A stretch of 42,417 nucleotides of DNA, taken from positions 1-42,417 of the forward strand of contig NZ_CAKZHY010000038.1 in assembly GCF_936928535.1 (NCBI RefSeq), written 5' to 3'. Below, in pieces: positions 16,901 to 26,094 of the stretch. This DNA is from an uncultured Bradyrhizobium sp. (GTDB lineage Bacteria; Pseudomonadota; Alphaproteobacteria; Rhizobiales; Xanthobacteraceae). The position numbers and the translations under genes were made by a program. The notes below the pieces were generated by a model. That model was not told where the DNA came from, made no database searches, and saw only the letters and a program-made list of their open reading frames with translations. The number at the start of each line of letters is the position of its first letter. Position 1 is the first letter of the stretch.

Positions 16901-17023
16901 GTGCCCCGGACGCAGCGCAGCGCTTCTTTAGCGGTGCGCTGCTGAGCCTGGGCCCAGTTATGTAGAGAAATAGGTCCCGGCTCTGCGGAGCGGCACTTCG
17001 CGCCGCGCCGCGTCCGGGACACG
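16901..17023. repeat. GTGCCCCGGACGCAG palindromic repeat
   Basis: GTGCCCCGGACGCAG at the left end is inversely related to CGCGTCCGGGACAC at the right. The middle contains two further GC-rich half sites around TTATGTAGAGAAATAGG. It fills most of the gap between the glycosyltransferase and the DUF6455-like gene, and the type is common in Bradyrhizobium genomes. Confidence 0.65.
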
Positions 17024-17126
17024 GCATCGGTTTCCTCGGCTTTCTTCCAATTTGATCCAGCGCAACGCGCCCCTGCATCATTTTGCCTAGTCTTGCTCCA
17101 ATCGCACGATCCCAATGGAGCTTTTC

Positions 17127-17546
17127 ATGAGCACCGCAAGCAGGCCTTATCCCATCGTCCAGGATCTCATCGAGTCCTTCGCCAGCTGGCTGAAGCATCG
17201 CCGCGAGATGACCGAGATGCGGCAACTCGATCGCGCCGAATTCGACCGGATCGCGAACGATCTCAGGATCGCACCAGACGATCTCGAAGAGCTGGTCCGC
17301 AACGGCAAGCATGCCGCCGACGAACTGCCGAAGATGCTGGAGCAGCTCGGCATCGACGCGGAGGGACTCGGACGCGCACAGCCGCTGCTGCTGCGCGACA
17401 TGGAGCGGGTCTGCTCGCTCTGCGGTCACAAGGGACAATGCGACCGCGATCTCGCCGACGGCACCGCGGCTGAAAACTATCACGGCTATTGCGGCAACGC
17501 CGCGACGCTGGAATCGCTCGATCGCGCCGAGGTCGCGCCGCGCTGA
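17127..17546 (+). CDS. DUF6455-like protein with a four-cysteine C-terminal region
   Basis: The 139-residue protein has a helical N-terminus (SFASWLKHRREMTEMRQLDRAEF...). Then comes an RIANDLRIAPDDLEELVRNG segment. The C-terminal part carries C96, C99, C105 and C122 (CSLCGHKGQC ... YHGYCGNA) that could bind zinc or an Fe-S cluster. This combination matches DUF6455 proteins, whose function is unknown. The ATG at 17127 has GGAG six bases upstream; a second ATG at 17115 is less well placed. Confidence 0.72.
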   Translation: MSTASRPYPIVQDLIESFASWLKHRREMTEMRQLDRAEFDRIANDLRIAPDDLEELVRNGKHAADELPKMLEQLGIDAEGLGRAQPLLLRDMERVCSLCGHKGQCDRDLADGTAAENYHGYCGNAATLESLDRAEVAPR

Positions 17547-17565
17547 CGCGACCGATGCGCAGAGA

Positions 17566-18318
17566 TCAGAAGCCGACCTTCTCGTTCACATAGAACGTGT
17601 TGAGAATGGTGACCCTGTCACGATCGGTATGGATCTGCGGACGGCCATGCCAGCTCATCCGGGTCAGGGTGTGATAGGCCTTCAGGACGACGAAGGCGTA
17701 TCCGACATTGGGCAGGAACGGGATCGTCTTCACGGGCTCGAGGCAATAAGAGCCGACGTGAAACAGGCCCTTGAGCGAAGCCTTGTAGAGCGTCGTGCCC
17801 AGCGCTTCCTGGCTGTCATCGGCCGGACAATACAGCTGCATCGTCACGACCTTCTTGCGCGTGTCCGGATGCGGCTTGATCTGATAGCCGTCCCTGTCGA
17901 CGTAGACGACCGGCTTTGCGACGAGCGTCAGGTCCTCGGCACGGGCCACCTTGTCGCCACGGGCGCGAATCTCGAGCCCGTCATGCAGCCGGTTCCGTAT
18001 CGCCTCCTCGACCGGCTTCGAGCAAAGCATGGCCGACACCGCGGCCCATGCCGGGCGCAGCGACGGCTCGATCTTGTCGACGTTCTCGCCATAGAGGCGC
18101 AGCGCCATGCGCGTCCCCGTTCCGGTGATCGGATCGTAGCCTTGCGTCGGCACGCTTCGGATCATGTCCCGGTAGAAATCCGCCGGGAAGAAATCGCGGA
18201 ACACGATATGGGGGAATGGCGATGCGGAATGGTCCGCGGCCTCGATGCTGCGCACCGCATGTGCCGTGAGTTCATCAACGAGATTGGCCGGAGCAGCCAC
18301 TTCCGCAAGTGCCGTCAT
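17566..18318 (-). CDS. Putative 2OG-Fe(II) oxygenase-like protein
   Basis: The 250-residue protein has a pattern compatible with the double-stranded beta-helix of 2OG-Fe(II) oxygenases. There is a HPD iron motif (H150, D152) in YQIKPHPDTRKKVVTMQLY, a proline-rich FLPNVGYAFVV strand, and H216 in KAYHTLTRMSW as the likely distal ligand. RVTILNTFYVNEK forms the last strands. Such enzymes hydroxylate proteins or small molecules; the substrate is unknown. The gene has GAGGT seven bases before its ATG. It is isolated between DUF6455 and a CoA lyase. Assignment rests on motif spacing only. Confidence 0.6.
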   Translation of the reverse strand: MTALAEVAAPANLVDELTAHAVRSIEAADHSASPFPHIVFRDFFPADFYRDMIRSVPTQGYDPITGTGTRMALRLYGENVDKIEPSLRPAWAAVSAMLCSKPVEEAIRNRLHDGLEIRARGDKVARAEDLTLVAKPVVYVDRDGYQIKPHPDTRKKVVTMQLYCPADDSQEALGTTLYKASLKGLFHVGSYCLEPVKTIPFLPNVGYAFVVLKAYHTLTRMSWHGRPQIHTDRDRVTILNTFYVNEKVGF

Positions 18319-18567
18319 GGGGAGACCTCACACAAGGTTGGGCCCGATATGTTCAGATGTTTCCGGGATTACCTTGCGACGCGGGCGTTGCGCAAGTCAA
18401 CGGCGGTGGCCGCGGGGCATATTCGCGGGGACGTGATCCCGAAGGCACCGTGGCACCGCAGCATCAGGCACATCAGCGGATTACCGACGCTTCCCGCCGC
18501 GAAACGACCTCCGTTCCATCACGCCCGGCCTGGCGGACCGGACCGGGCCCTTTGCTCAGTTCCTGTC

Positions 18568-19449
18568 TCAGCCCTTGCTCATCGCCGCAATCGCATCGGC
18601 GATTGCGATGGTGCGCCGGGCCATGTCGGCGTGCAGGCGTTCCACCATTGCGCCGTCGAGACGGATCGCGCCGCGCGAGACGTTTTCCGGCAGCTCGAAC
18701 GCTGCGATGATTTTGCGTGCGCGCGCGATGTCTTCCTCGGGCGGCGTGAAGATCGCGTTGCACGCTTCGATCTGCGAGGGATGGATCAGCGTCTTGCCGT
18801 CGAAGCCGAGATCGCGGCCTTGCGCGCATTCGGTGGCGAAGCCGTCAGGATTGGCGATGTCGCTATAGGGGCCGTCGAGGATTTCGAGGCCGGCGGCGCG
18901 TGTCGCCAGGATGCAATGCGTGATCATCGGGATCATCGCGGCGCGGCCGGGCAGCATCTTGATCCGCGTCTCGCGCGAGATGTCGTTCGGGCCGAACACG
19001 AAGCCGGCGAGGCGGCTCGATGGATCGCGACCGGCCTCAGCCAGCTCCTCGGCATGCAGCACCGCGCGCGCGGTCTCGATCATCGCCCAGACTTTCACCG
19101 TGGGTGCGGCACCGAGCCCGGCGAGATCGCGGCGGATGGTCTGGAGATCTTCGATGCTTGAAACTTTTGGAACCAGGATGCCGTCAGGCGAGGCCTTGGC
19201 GGCCATGGCGACGTCTTCGGCCCACCATTGCGTGTCGAGACCGTTGGTCCGGATCAGGATCTCGCGCTTGCCGAACCCTTTTGCAGCGATCGCGGCGGCG
19301 ATGCCGTCGCGCGCCACCGCCTTGGCGTCGGGGGCGACGGAATCCTCGAGGTCCAGGATCAGGCCGTCGGCGGCGAGATTGCGCGCCTTTTCAAGGGCGC
19401 GCGGGTTGGAGCCTGGCATGAACAGATGGCTGCGGCGCGGACGGGTCAT
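18568..19449 (-). CDS. HpcH/HpaI-family CoA ester lyase (CitE-like)
   Basis: The 293-residue TIM-barrel lyase shows the CitE/malyl-CoA lyase signatures: RRSHLFMPGSNPRALEKA, LILDLEDSVAPDAK, VWAMIETARAVLHAEE, GFVFGPNDIS and GFDGKTLIHPSQI. Such enzymes cleave or form beta-hydroxy-dicarboxylyl-CoA esters (malyl-, citramalyl- or citryl-CoA) using Mg2+. No citrate-lyase alpha or gamma subunit is nearby, so a free-standing malyl/citramalyl-CoA lyase is more likely than true citrate lyase. It is divergent from carbonic anhydrase with a 108-base shared promoter region. Confidence 0.88.
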   Translation of the reverse strand: MTRPRRSHLFMPGSNPRALEKARNLAADGLILDLEDSVAPDAKAVARDGIAAAIAAKGFGKREILIRTNGLDTQWWAEDVAMAAKASPDGILVPKVSSIEDLQTIRRDLAGLGAAPTVKVWAMIETARAVLHAEELAEAGRDPSSRLAGFVFGPNDISRETRIKMLPGRAAMIPMITHCILATRAAGLEILDGPYSDIANPDGFATECAQGRDLGFDGKTLIHPSQIEACNAIFTPPEEDIARARKIIAAFELPENVSRGAIRLDGAMVERLHADMARRTIAIADAIAAMSKG

Positions 19450-19557
19450 GCAGGCGGTCCTTCCTGTTTCCTCGGTATGATGGCCGAAGCCGATAGCATC
19501 TGGCCTGCCTATTCGAAAGGCTTGTTCGCGCTACCGGTATATGATTAGGCATAGGCC

Positions 19558-20202
19558 ATGATCACATTCCCGAAGTCCCTGCTCGACGGTTACAACGCCT
19601 TCGCCACCAACCGGTTGCCGGCCGAGCAGAACCGCTATCGCGAGCTGTCGGTGAAGGGACAGTCGCCCGAAGTGATGGTGATCGGCTGTTGCGACAGCCG
19701 CGTCTCGCCCGAGGCGATCTTCGACGTCGGCCCCGGCGAATTGTTCGTCGTCCGCAACATCGCCAATCTGGTGCCGACCTATCAGCCCGACGCCAACGCC
19801 CACGGCGTCTCGGCCGCGCTGGAATATGCCGTCACCGTGCTGAAGGTGAAGCACATCGTCATCCTCGGCCACGCGCAATGCGGCGGCATCCGCGCCTTCG
19901 TCGACAAGATCGAGCCGCTGACGCCGGGCGACTTCATCGGCAAATGGATGCAGATGTTCATCAAGCCGGGCGAGGTGGTCGAGCAGCGCAACCACGAGAC
20001 GATGGCGCAATTCGTCGAGCGCATCGAGAAGGCCGCGGTGTTCCGCAGCCTGGAGAACCTGATGACGTTCCCGTTCGTGCGCAAGGCCGTCGAGAGCGGC
20101 CAGATGCAGCTGCACGGCGCCTATTTCGGCGTTGCGGAGGGAACGCTGTTCGTGCTGGACAAGGCGAGCAAGGAATTCAGGAGCGCGCGGAGCGTGGTGT
20201 AG
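19558..20202 (+). CDS. Beta-class carbonic anhydrase
   Basis: The 214-residue enzyme interconverts CO2 and bicarbonate. The zinc and catalytic residues are visible: C44, D46 and R48 in CCDSRVSPE, and H105 and C108 in ILGHAQCGGI. The VRNIANLVP segment is also typical. It has the usual size of bacterial beta-CAs and no signal peptide, so it is cytoplasmic. Bicarbonate supply for carboxylases is the usual role. A TATATGAT box lies just upstream. A palindromic repeat sits just past its stop. Confidence 0.95.
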   Translation: MITFPKSLLDGYNAFATNRLPAEQNRYRELSVKGQSPEVMVIGCCDSRVSPEAIFDVGPGELFVVRNIANLVPTYQPDANAHGVSAALEYAVTVLKVKHIVILGHAQCGGIRAFVDKIEPLTPGDFIGKWMQMFIKPGEVVEQRNHETMAQFVERIEKAAVFRSLENLMTFPFVRKAVESGQMQLHGAYFGVAEGTLFVLDKASKEFRSARSVV

Positions 20203-20212
20203 CGCTGCTCTC

Positions 20213-20300
20213 GTAGGGTGGGCAAAGGCGCAACGCGCCGTGCCCACCACCTCTCTCGATCACGAAAATTCGTGGGCACGCTTCGCTTTGCCCACCCTAC
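20213..20300. repeat. GTAGGGTGGGCAAAG palindromic repeat (copy 1)
   Basis: Perfect 15-base outer arms (20213-20227 and 20286-20300) enclose inner GTGCCCAC/GTGGGCAC arms. A second copy with the same arms is at 28467-28554. It lies between the convergent carbonic anhydrase and asd genes. Confidence 0.92.
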
Positions 20301-20336
20301 GGCACCTTGTCCGGGACGACGAGGGGAGAGAGTTCG

Positions 20337-21371
20337 TTACGCCGCCTGCTTCTTCGCGCTGATCAGCTTGCGGTTGATCAGGACTTCCGCGATCTGGATC
20401 GCGTTCAGCGCGGCGCCCTTGCGCAGATTGTCCGAGACGCACCACAGCACGAGGCCGTTCTCCACCGTCGCGTCCTCGCGGATGCGGCTGATATAGGTGG
20501 CGTCCTCGCCGGCCGCTTCGTAAGGAGTCGCGTAACCGCCGGGCTCGTGCTTGTCGATGACGAGACAACCGGGTGCCACGCGCAGGATGTTGCGCGCTTC
20601 ATCCGCACTGATCGGATTCTCGAACTCGATGTTGACGGCTTCGGAGTGGCCGACGAAGACGGGCACGCGCACGCAGGTCGCGGTGAGCTTGATCTTGGGA
20701 TCAAGAATCTTCTTGGTCTCCGCCATCATCTTCCACTCTTCCTTGGTGTAGCCGTCCTCCATGAAGACGTCGATGTGGGGGATGACGTTGAAGGCGATGC
20801 GCTTCGGAAACTTCTTCGCGACCAGCTCGCTGTTGGTGTAGACGGCCTTGGTCTGCGAGAACAATTCGTCCATCGCATCCTTGCCGGCGCCCGACACTGA
20901 TTGATAGGTCGAGACCACGACGCGCTTGATGGTGGCCTTGTCGTGCAACGGCTTCAGCGCGACCACGAGCTGCGCGGTCGAGCAGTTCGGGTTGGCGATG
21001 ATGTTCTTCTTCTTGAAGCCTTCGGTCGCGGCCGCGTTCACCTCGGGCACGATCAGCGGCACGTCCGGATCCATGCGCCAGGCCGAGGAATTGTCGATCA
21101 CGACCGCGCCGGCGGCGCCGATCTTCGGCGACCATTCCTTCGACACCGAGCCGCCCGCCGACATCAGGCAGATGTCGACATCGGAGAAATCGTAATGCTC
21201 GAGCGCTTTGCACTTCAGGGTGCGGTCGCCATAGGAGACCTCGACGCCGACGCTGCGGCGTGACGCCAGGGCCACGACCTCGTCCGCGGGGAATTTGCGC
21301 TCATCCAGGATGTTGAGCATTTCCCGTCCGACATTGCCGGTCGCGCCGACGACTGCGACTTTGTAACCCAT
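20337..21371 (-). CDS. asd: Aspartate-semialdehyde dehydrogenase
   Basis: The 344-residue NADP enzyme reduces aspartyl phosphate to the semialdehyde, the branch point for lysine, diaminopimelate, threonine and methionine. The nucleotide motif GATGNVG (9-15), the catalytic cysteine C130 in IIANPNCSTAQLV, and the substrate-binding RVPVFVGHSEAVNIEF segment are all present. GGAG lies nine bases upstream of the ATG. Divergent from the next gene. DapF of the same pathway is at the left end of the window. Confidence 0.97.
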   Translation of the reverse strand: MGYKVAVVGATGNVGREMLNILDERKFPADEVVALASRRSVGVEVSYGDRTLKCKALEHYDFSDVDICLMSAGGSVSKEWSPKIGAAGAVVIDNSSAWRMDPDVPLIVPEVNAAATEGFKKKNIIANPNCSTAQLVVALKPLHDKATIKRVVVSTYQSVSGAGKDAMDELFSQTKAVYTNSELVAKKFPKRIAFNVIPHIDVFMEDGYTKEEWKMMAETKKILDPKIKLTATCVRVPVFVGHSEAVNIEFENPISADEARNILRVAPGCLVIDKHEPGGYATPYEAAGEDATYISRIREDATVENGLVLWCVSDNLRKGAALNAIQIAEVLINRKLISAKKQAA

Positions 21372-21487
21372 CGTTCACTCTCCGATGAAAAAGGCCGTTC
21401 CTGAAGCTGATGCTTAAACAGGAAGAGCAGCGCTTCTATGCGAGAACCGGCCTCAAGACAACGTTGGACCATGCCTTAGGGACGTGG

Positions 21488-22276
21488 ATGCAGTCGCCTG
21501 AGGCCGGCACGGCCGCAAATCCCACCCAGATCCATCTGGCGCTCGCCAATTTCGCCGACGAGGTCGTCGGCACGCTGGCGCGCCTGTTCGCCTATGTGGG
21601 GACGCTGGCCCTGTTTGCCATCCTCGCGCTGGCCGGGCTCGGCCAGCTGCCTGATTTGCAGGGCGACGAGCCCGCCGCAAAACCCGGCTGGGCGGTCGCA
21701 GACCGCTCGCATCCGGCCTTCGCTCTCAGCCGACTGGATACGTCAGAGAAAACAGCCTCTTATACCATTTTTCGGCACCCCGAAGGTGGCCGCCGCGACG
21801 TTATGCGCTGGGCTGGCGACGCCGACAAGGTGGTGGCCGAGCTCGAGATCTATCGGGAAGGCAGCGAATTCGACGTGACGCGTCCGGCAACATCAGGCCT
21901 GGCCGCCCAGATGGGCCTGGGTGCCGATACCACGCTCGAGCAGGCCGGCCTGATCGACACCAAATTCGGCCCCGTCGCCCTGTTCCGTCCGTCGGGCGCA
22001 GCGGACGGTTCGCCTGCATGCCTCGGCTATCTCAAGCGCAACGAGGAGCCGGCCCTGCAGATCTCCGGCTTCTCCTGCCAGGGCGACACCTGGCCGGCCC
22101 GGCGTGCGGCGATCGCCTGCACGCTGAACCGGCTGACGCAGCTCGGCTCGGGCAACGAACCGAAGCTGGCCGAGCTGTTCGCCCATGCCGAGCTGAAGCG
22201 CCGCTCCTGCGACGCCCCGGGTTCGGGTGACTGGCTGCTGGGCGCGGCGAATGCGCAATTGCGCGGGACGCTTTGA
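21488..22276 (+). CDS. Single-pass membrane protein, unknown
   Basis: The 262-residue protein has one membrane helix near the N-terminus (LFAYVGTLALFAILALAGLGQL). A likely periplasmic region follows, containing YTIFRHPEGGRRDVMRWAG, three well-spaced cysteines in the second half (ACLGYL, FSCQGDTW, IACTLNRL) and another near the end (RRSCDAPGSGDWL). No family is recognised. The frame is open from an ATG at 21410, but the first 26 codons include AGA, TTA, AAA and TAT, atypical here. The ATG at 21488 also has AGGG upstream and leaves room for two divergent promoters, so it is preferred. Confidence 0.7.
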   Translation: MQSPEAGTAANPTQIHLALANFADEVVGTLARLFAYVGTLALFAILALAGLGQLPDLQGDEPAAKPGWAVADRSHPAFALSRLDTSEKTASYTIFRHPEGGRRDVMRWAGDADKVVAELEIYREGSEFDVTRPATSGLAAQMGLGADTTLEQAGLIDTKFGPVALFRPSGAADGSPACLGYLKRNEEPALQISGFSCQGDTWPARRAAIACTLNRLTQLGSGNEPKLAELFAHAELKRRSCDAPGSGDWLLGAANAQLRGTL

Positions 22277-22432
22277 GGCGCATCAAGCTCAAGCCGCTGG
22301 TATTGATGCAACTTTTGCCGGCGCGCCCGATTATTCCGTCCTGGTGTGACTGAATAGACCTAGTTGCAGTCCCCCCGGCCGGGCTAGTATGGGGGGAAAT
22401 CGACTGGCGGCGCGCCGCCTGAAGGGGACGTG

Positions 22433-22819
22433 ATGAGCTCGAATTTTTCTGCGGCGAACAAACTGGCGACGTTGCTTGCGGCGAGCGCCGCGTTTGCGAT
22501 CGCCTTCGCTGCGCCGGCCTCGGCCGACACCAAGACCAAGCAGCGCTTTGATGATCGCGGCCGACATTATTACGGTCCGGCCGGCCCCAATGCGGTCTAC
22601 CAGCAGGGCCGCACCCGCATTTACGTGAGCAAGCGCTCCTGGCTCGACGGCGGCACCGAGGTCAATCCGGGCGACCGCAAGTTCACCGATTACGCCTTCC
22701 CGCCGGCCGTCGGCTATCCGTCCTTCGCCCGCGAAAACCTCAACCGCCCGATCGACCGCCAGCCGCTGGCGACGCCTGCCGATGTCGGCGGCTATCCGCA
22801 GAATTTCCCGCTGTACTGA
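22433..22819 (+). CDS. Exported hypothetical protein
   Basis: The 128-residue protein has a signal peptide (NKLATLLAASAAFAIAFAAP, cleavage after ASA). The mature part is Tyr/Pro/Gly-rich: RFDDRGRHYYGPAGPNAVYQ, then TRIYVSKRSWLDGGTEVNPGD, and it ends GGYPQNFPLY. No known domain is recognised. GAAGGGGA upstream fixes the ATG at 22433. A strong terminator follows at 22841, so it is probably monocistronic. Confidence 0.75.
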   Translation: MSSNFSAANKLATLLAASAAFAIAFAAPASADTKTKQRFDDRGRHYYGPAGPNAVYQQGRTRIYVSKRSWLDGGTEVNPGDRKFTDYAFPPAVGYPSFARENLNRPIDRQPLATPADVGGYPQNFPLY

Positions 22820-22840
22820 GCGGCGTATCTTTCGAATCAA

Positions 22841-22867
22841 AAGGCCGGGCGTGAGCCCGGCCTTTTT
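22841..22867 (+). terminator. Rho-independent terminator
   Basis: AAGGCCGGGC (22841-22850) pairs with GCCCGGCCTT (22855-22864) and is followed by TTTC. It is well placed for the plus-strand exported protein, and the AAAA before the stem may also serve the convergent minus-strand gene. Confidence 0.9.
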
Positions 22868-22889
22868 CGTTTCGGGAGGTGCGTCCGCC

Positions 22890-23525
22890 TCACGAATTAG
22901 CGGCCGGATCATAGCGCCGGCAAAACTCCTCGATCGCCTCGGAGCGGAAATCGGCGAGGCGCTCGAAGATCAGCTCGTCCGGCCAATCCCACCAGGCGAT
23001 ACGTTGCAGGCTTGCCGCGACGGCATCGTCGAAGCGCTTGCGGATGGGGCGCGCGGGCACGCCGCCGACAATCGTGTAAGGCGCGACGTCGCGGCTGACG
23101 ACCGCGCCCGCGCCGATCACCGCGCCGTCGCCGACGGTCACACCCGGCAGCAGGATCGCGGCGTGACCGATCCAGACATCGTTGCCGACGATGACGCGAT
23201 CGCCGCGGCGATCGGCGAAGAAGTCGCGGTCGCGCGTTGCGCTCGCCTCGTAATATTCGGGGACGTAGGTGAAGCGATGCTGCGAGGCGCGGCCCATCGG
23301 ATGATTGGGCGCACCGATCCGAACGGAATTGGCGATGGCCGTGAACTTGCCGATCACGGCATCGGCGATTTCGCAGTATTCGCCGAGATAGGAGTAATCG
23401 CCGAGCGAGGCATATTCGATGCGGGTATGGCTGAGAATCTCGCAGCGCCGCCCGATCCGCGCCTCGCGCTGGCGCACCGTCTCATCGATGAAGGTTTCCG
23501 CGATCTTCGGGCGGGGTGCATCCAT
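22890..23525 (-). CDS. Hexapeptide-repeat acyltransferase (phosphonate-associated type)
   Basis: The 211-residue left-handed beta-helix protein has clear hexapeptide repeats, such as RIEYASLGDYSYLGEYCEIADAVIG divided in the sequence by short loops. It also has the catalytic-loop pattern RIGAPNHPM and VIVGNDVWIGHAAILLPGVTVG, and ends TIVGGVPARPIRKRFD. The arrangement fits the CatB/Vat group and most closely the hexapeptide family found near phosphonate genes; no other phosphonate gene is nearby. The donor is likely acetyl-CoA; the acceptor is unknown. The frame runs back to 23618 only because it reads through a palindromic repeat. The ATG at 23525 is the proper start. Confidence 0.82.
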   Translation of the reverse strand: MDAPRPKIAETFIDETVRQREARIGRRCEILSHTRIEYASLGDYSYLGEYCEIADAVIGKFTAIANSVRIGAPNHPMGRASQHRFTYVPEYYEASATRDRDFFADRRGDRVIVGNDVWIGHAAILLPGVTVGDGAVIGAGAVVSRDVAPYTIVGGVPARPIRKRFDDAVAASLQRIAWWDWPDELIFERLADFRSEAIEEFCRRYDPAANS

Positions 23526-23549
23526 GAACTTACTCCGAGCTACGGCGCT

Positions 23550-23629
23550 GTCATTCCGGGGCGGCTCGAAGAGCCGAACCCGGAATCTCGAGATTCCGGG
23601 TCTGGTCCTTCGGACCATCCCGGAATGAC
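23550..23629. repeat. GTCATTCCGGG palindromic repeat (copy 1)
   Basis: The outer arms are GTCATTCCGGG and CCCGGAATGAC, with an inner ATCTCGAGAT palindrome and a GGTCC..GGACC stem. Its last 55 bases are identical to those of the copy at 35106-35185. Confidence 0.93.
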
Positions 23630-23642
23630 AACACCACCCGCC

Positions 23643-24755
23643 TTACGCGTGCAGCTTCTGCAGTTCCTTCAGGATCGCTTCGCCCATCTGCGTGGTCGAG
23701 GCGGCGGCGGTGCCTTCCGACTTGATGTCGGCGGTGCGCAGGCCGCTGGCCAGCACCGCGGCGATCGCCGCGTCGACCTTGTCGGCGAGCGCGCCCATGT
23801 CGAAGGAATAGCGCAGCGCCATGCCGAAGGACGAGATCATCGCGATCGGATTGGCGAGGCCTTGGCCTGCGATATCAGGCGCCGAGCCGTGCACGGGCTC
23901 GTACAGCGCCCTGCGCTTCTTGGTCTTCACGTCCACCTCGCCGAGCGAGGCCGAGGGCAGCATACCGAGCGAGCCGGTCAGCATCGCGGCGATGTCGGAC
24001 AGCATGTCGCCGAACAGATTGTCCGTGACGATGACGTCGAACTGCTTCGGGGCCTTCACCAGCATCATGCCGCCGGAATCGGCGAGCTGGTGCTCGAGCG
24101 TGACGTCGGGATATTCGCGCTTGTGGACGGCAGTCATGACCTCGTTCCAGAGCACGCCCGACTTCATGACGTTGCGCTTCTCCATCGACGTCACCTTGTT
24201 CTTGCGCTTGCGGGCAAGCTCGAAGGCGACGCGGCCGATGCGCTCGATCTCATAGGTGTCGTAGACCTGGGTATCGATGGCGCGCTTCTGGCCATTGCCG
24301 AGATCGGTGATGGTCTTGGGCTCGCCGAAATAGACGCCGCCCGTGAGCTCGCGCACGATCATGATGTCGAGGCCCTCGACCGCTTCGCGCTTCAGGCTCG
24401 AGGCATCCGCCAGCGCCGGATAGCAGACGGCCGGACGCAGATTGGCGAACAAAGCGAGATCTTTGCGCAGGCGTAGCAGGCCGGCTTCGGGGCGCACTTC
24501 GTAGGGCACTGCGTCCCATTTCGGACCGCCGACCGCGCCGAAGATGATGGCGTCGGCGGCGAGCGCCTTGGCCATGTCGCCCTCGGAGATCGACACCTTG
24601 TGGGCATCATAGGCGGAGCCGCCGACCAGGCCCGTATCAGTCTCGAATTTGGCGATCCCGGCCGAGTTGAGCCAATCGATCAGCCGCTTCACCTCGCCCA
24701 TCACCTCCGGGCCGATACCGTCGCCGGGGAGCAGCAGCAATTTGTGGGTCGCCAT
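23643..24755 (-). CDS. leuB: 3-isopropylmalate dehydrogenase
   Basis: The 370-residue NAD enzyme oxidatively decarboxylates 3-isopropylmalate in leucine synthesis. Recognisable segments are [25 protein letters not shown] (substrate arginines R95/R97 and R107), [20 protein letters not shown] and [12 protein letters not shown]. The start ATG has AGAGGAAAC upstream. leuC, leuD and leuB are all in this window but are separated and on both strands. Confidence 0.97.
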   Translation of the reverse strand: MATHKLLLLPGDGIGPEVMGEVKRLIDWLNSAGIAKFETDTGLVGGSAYDAHKVSISEGDMAKALAADAIIFGAVGGPKWDAVPYEVRPEAGLLRLRKDLALFANLRPAVCYPALADASSLKREAVEGLDIMIVRELTGGVYFGEPKTITDLGNGQKRAIDTQVYDTYEIERIGRVAFELARKRKNKVTSMEKRNVMKSGVLWNEVMTAVHKREYPDVTLEHQLADSGGMMLVKAPKQFDVIVTDNLFGDMLSDIAAMLTGSLGMLPSASLGEVDVKTKKRRALYEPVHGSAPDIAGQGLANPIAMISSFGMALRYSFDMGALADKVDAAIAAVLASGLRTADIKSEGTAAASTTQMGEAILKELQKLHA

Positions 24756-24888
24756 ATCAGTTTCCTCTGAGATCGAAATTCGGCCGGAGTGCTAGAGCGG
24801 CGTTGCGCGCTTGGCAAGACACCATTGCTGCGCCGCGGCTGTGCAAGGCGGGCAGGGCCTGCCACACTGCGCCTCGCCGGAGTCCCCC

Positions 24889-26091
24889 TTGCTCGCCCCA
24901 AACTGTTCTTCTCAAGACCGCCGCCCACCCGTCGCGCATCCCGCGCGGCTGATATTGACCCTGTCGCTGGCCGCCACCGTCGGCCTCGGCATCGGTCGTT
25001 TTGCCTATGCGCTGGTGCTGCCCGATATGCGGGAGGACCTCGGCTGGTCCTACTCAGCGGCTGGTTTCATGAACACCATCAACGCCGTCGGTTACCTCGT
25101 GGGCGCGCTCATGGCGTCGCGGCTGATCCAGCGCGTCGGCTGGTCGGCTGCGATCCGCGGCGGAACCCTGGCCTGCGTCGCCGCGCTCGCGACCTGCGCG
25201 CTGTCAGGCAATTTCATCGCGCTGAGCCTCGCCCGCCTGGTGCTGGGCCTGGGCGCGGCGGCCGGCTTCGTCGCCGGCGGCGCGCTGGCCGCAACGATCG
25301 CGCAGACGCGGCCGGAGCGGGCCAACTTCCTGCTCAGTCTGTTTTATGCCGGACCCGGCATCGGCATTCTCGCCTCCGGGCTGATCGCCCCGTTCACGCT
25401 GCAGCATTTCGGCCCGGGCTCGTGGTGGATCGTGTGGTGGGCGATGACGCTGCTCTCGGCCGCGATGACCGTGCCGCTGTTCCTGGTCCGGATCGAGAGC
25501 GGCGCGCGCTTTTCGGAAGGCAGCCACGCCGCCTTCGCTGTTGCTCCCGTGCTGATTTATCTCGGCGCCTACTTCCTGTTCGGCGCCGGCTACATCGCCT
25601 ACATGACGTTCATGATCGCCTATGTGCGCGACGGCGGTGGAGGGGCTGCGGCACAGGCCGCGTTCTGGGGCCTGATCGGCATGAGCGCCTTCGTCACGCC
25701 CTGGGCCTGGCGGCGCGTGCTCGCGCTCGATCGCGGCGGGCTGGCCACCGCCATCATCCTCGGCACCAACGCGCTGGGGGCGGCCTTGCCGATCCTCGGG
25801 CATTCGCCCGCCTGGCTCGCCATCTCGGCGGTGGTGTTTGGCGTCGCCTTCTTCGCCGTGGTCGGCTCGACCACCGCCTTCGTGCGCTTCAACTATCCAC
25901 CGGCGATGTGGCCAACCGCGATCGCGGCGATGACGATCTCGTTCGGCGTCGGCCAGACGCTGGGGCCGATCGTGGTCGGCGCGATCACGGACGCGCTGGG
26001 GAGCCTGAGCTACGCGCTCAATGTCTCGGCCGCGCTACTGGCGCTCGGCGCGGTACTGGCGTTGCTGCAGCGGAAGGTGGGGCCGGCCTAG
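24889..26091 (+). CDS. YbfB/YjiJ-family MFS transporter
   Basis: The roughly 400-residue protein has about twelve hydrophobic helices. The first starts LILTLSLAATVGLGIGRFAYALVLPDM, the diagnostic opening of the YbfB/YjiJ group of major facilitator proteins. The inner loop GALMASRLIQRVG follows helix 2. The substrate is unknown. The start is uncertain: the frame is open from a TTG at 24811, but the TTG at 24889 has GGAG six bases upstream and removes a cysteine-rich, atypical N-terminus. It converges on the Mo oxidoreductase with only three bases between the stops. Confidence 0.83.
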   Translation: MLAPNCSSQDRRPPVAHPARLILTLSLAATVGLGIGRFAYALVLPDMREDLGWSYSAAGFMNTINAVGYLVGALMASRLIQRVGWSAAIRGGTLACVAALATCALSGNFIALSLARLVLGLGAAAGFVAGGALAATIAQTRPERANFLLSLFYAGPGIGILASGLIAPFTLQHFGPGSWWIVWWAMTLLSAAMTVPLFLVRIESGARFSEGSHAAFAVAPVLIYLGAYFLFGAGYIAYMTFMIAYVRDGGGGAAAQAAFWGLIGMSAFVTPWAWRRVLALDRGGLATAIILGTNALGAALPILGHSPAWLAISAVVFGVAFFAVVGSTTAFVRFNYPPAMWPTAIAAMTISFGVGQTLGPIVVGAITDALGSLSYALNVSAALLALGAVLALLQRKVGPA

Positions 26092-26094
26092 GCC

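Noticed and set aside
22364..22390. Promoter TTGCAG-TAGTAT before the exported protein at 22433
   Set aside because: The spacer is only 15 bases and the region is a C-run/G-run hairpin, so a promoter call is not safe.
23526..23618. N-terminal extension of the hexapeptide acyltransferase
   Set aside because: The added residues (RRTRPGISRFRV type) come from the palindromic repeat; the same peptide appears when the other copy at 35106 is translated.
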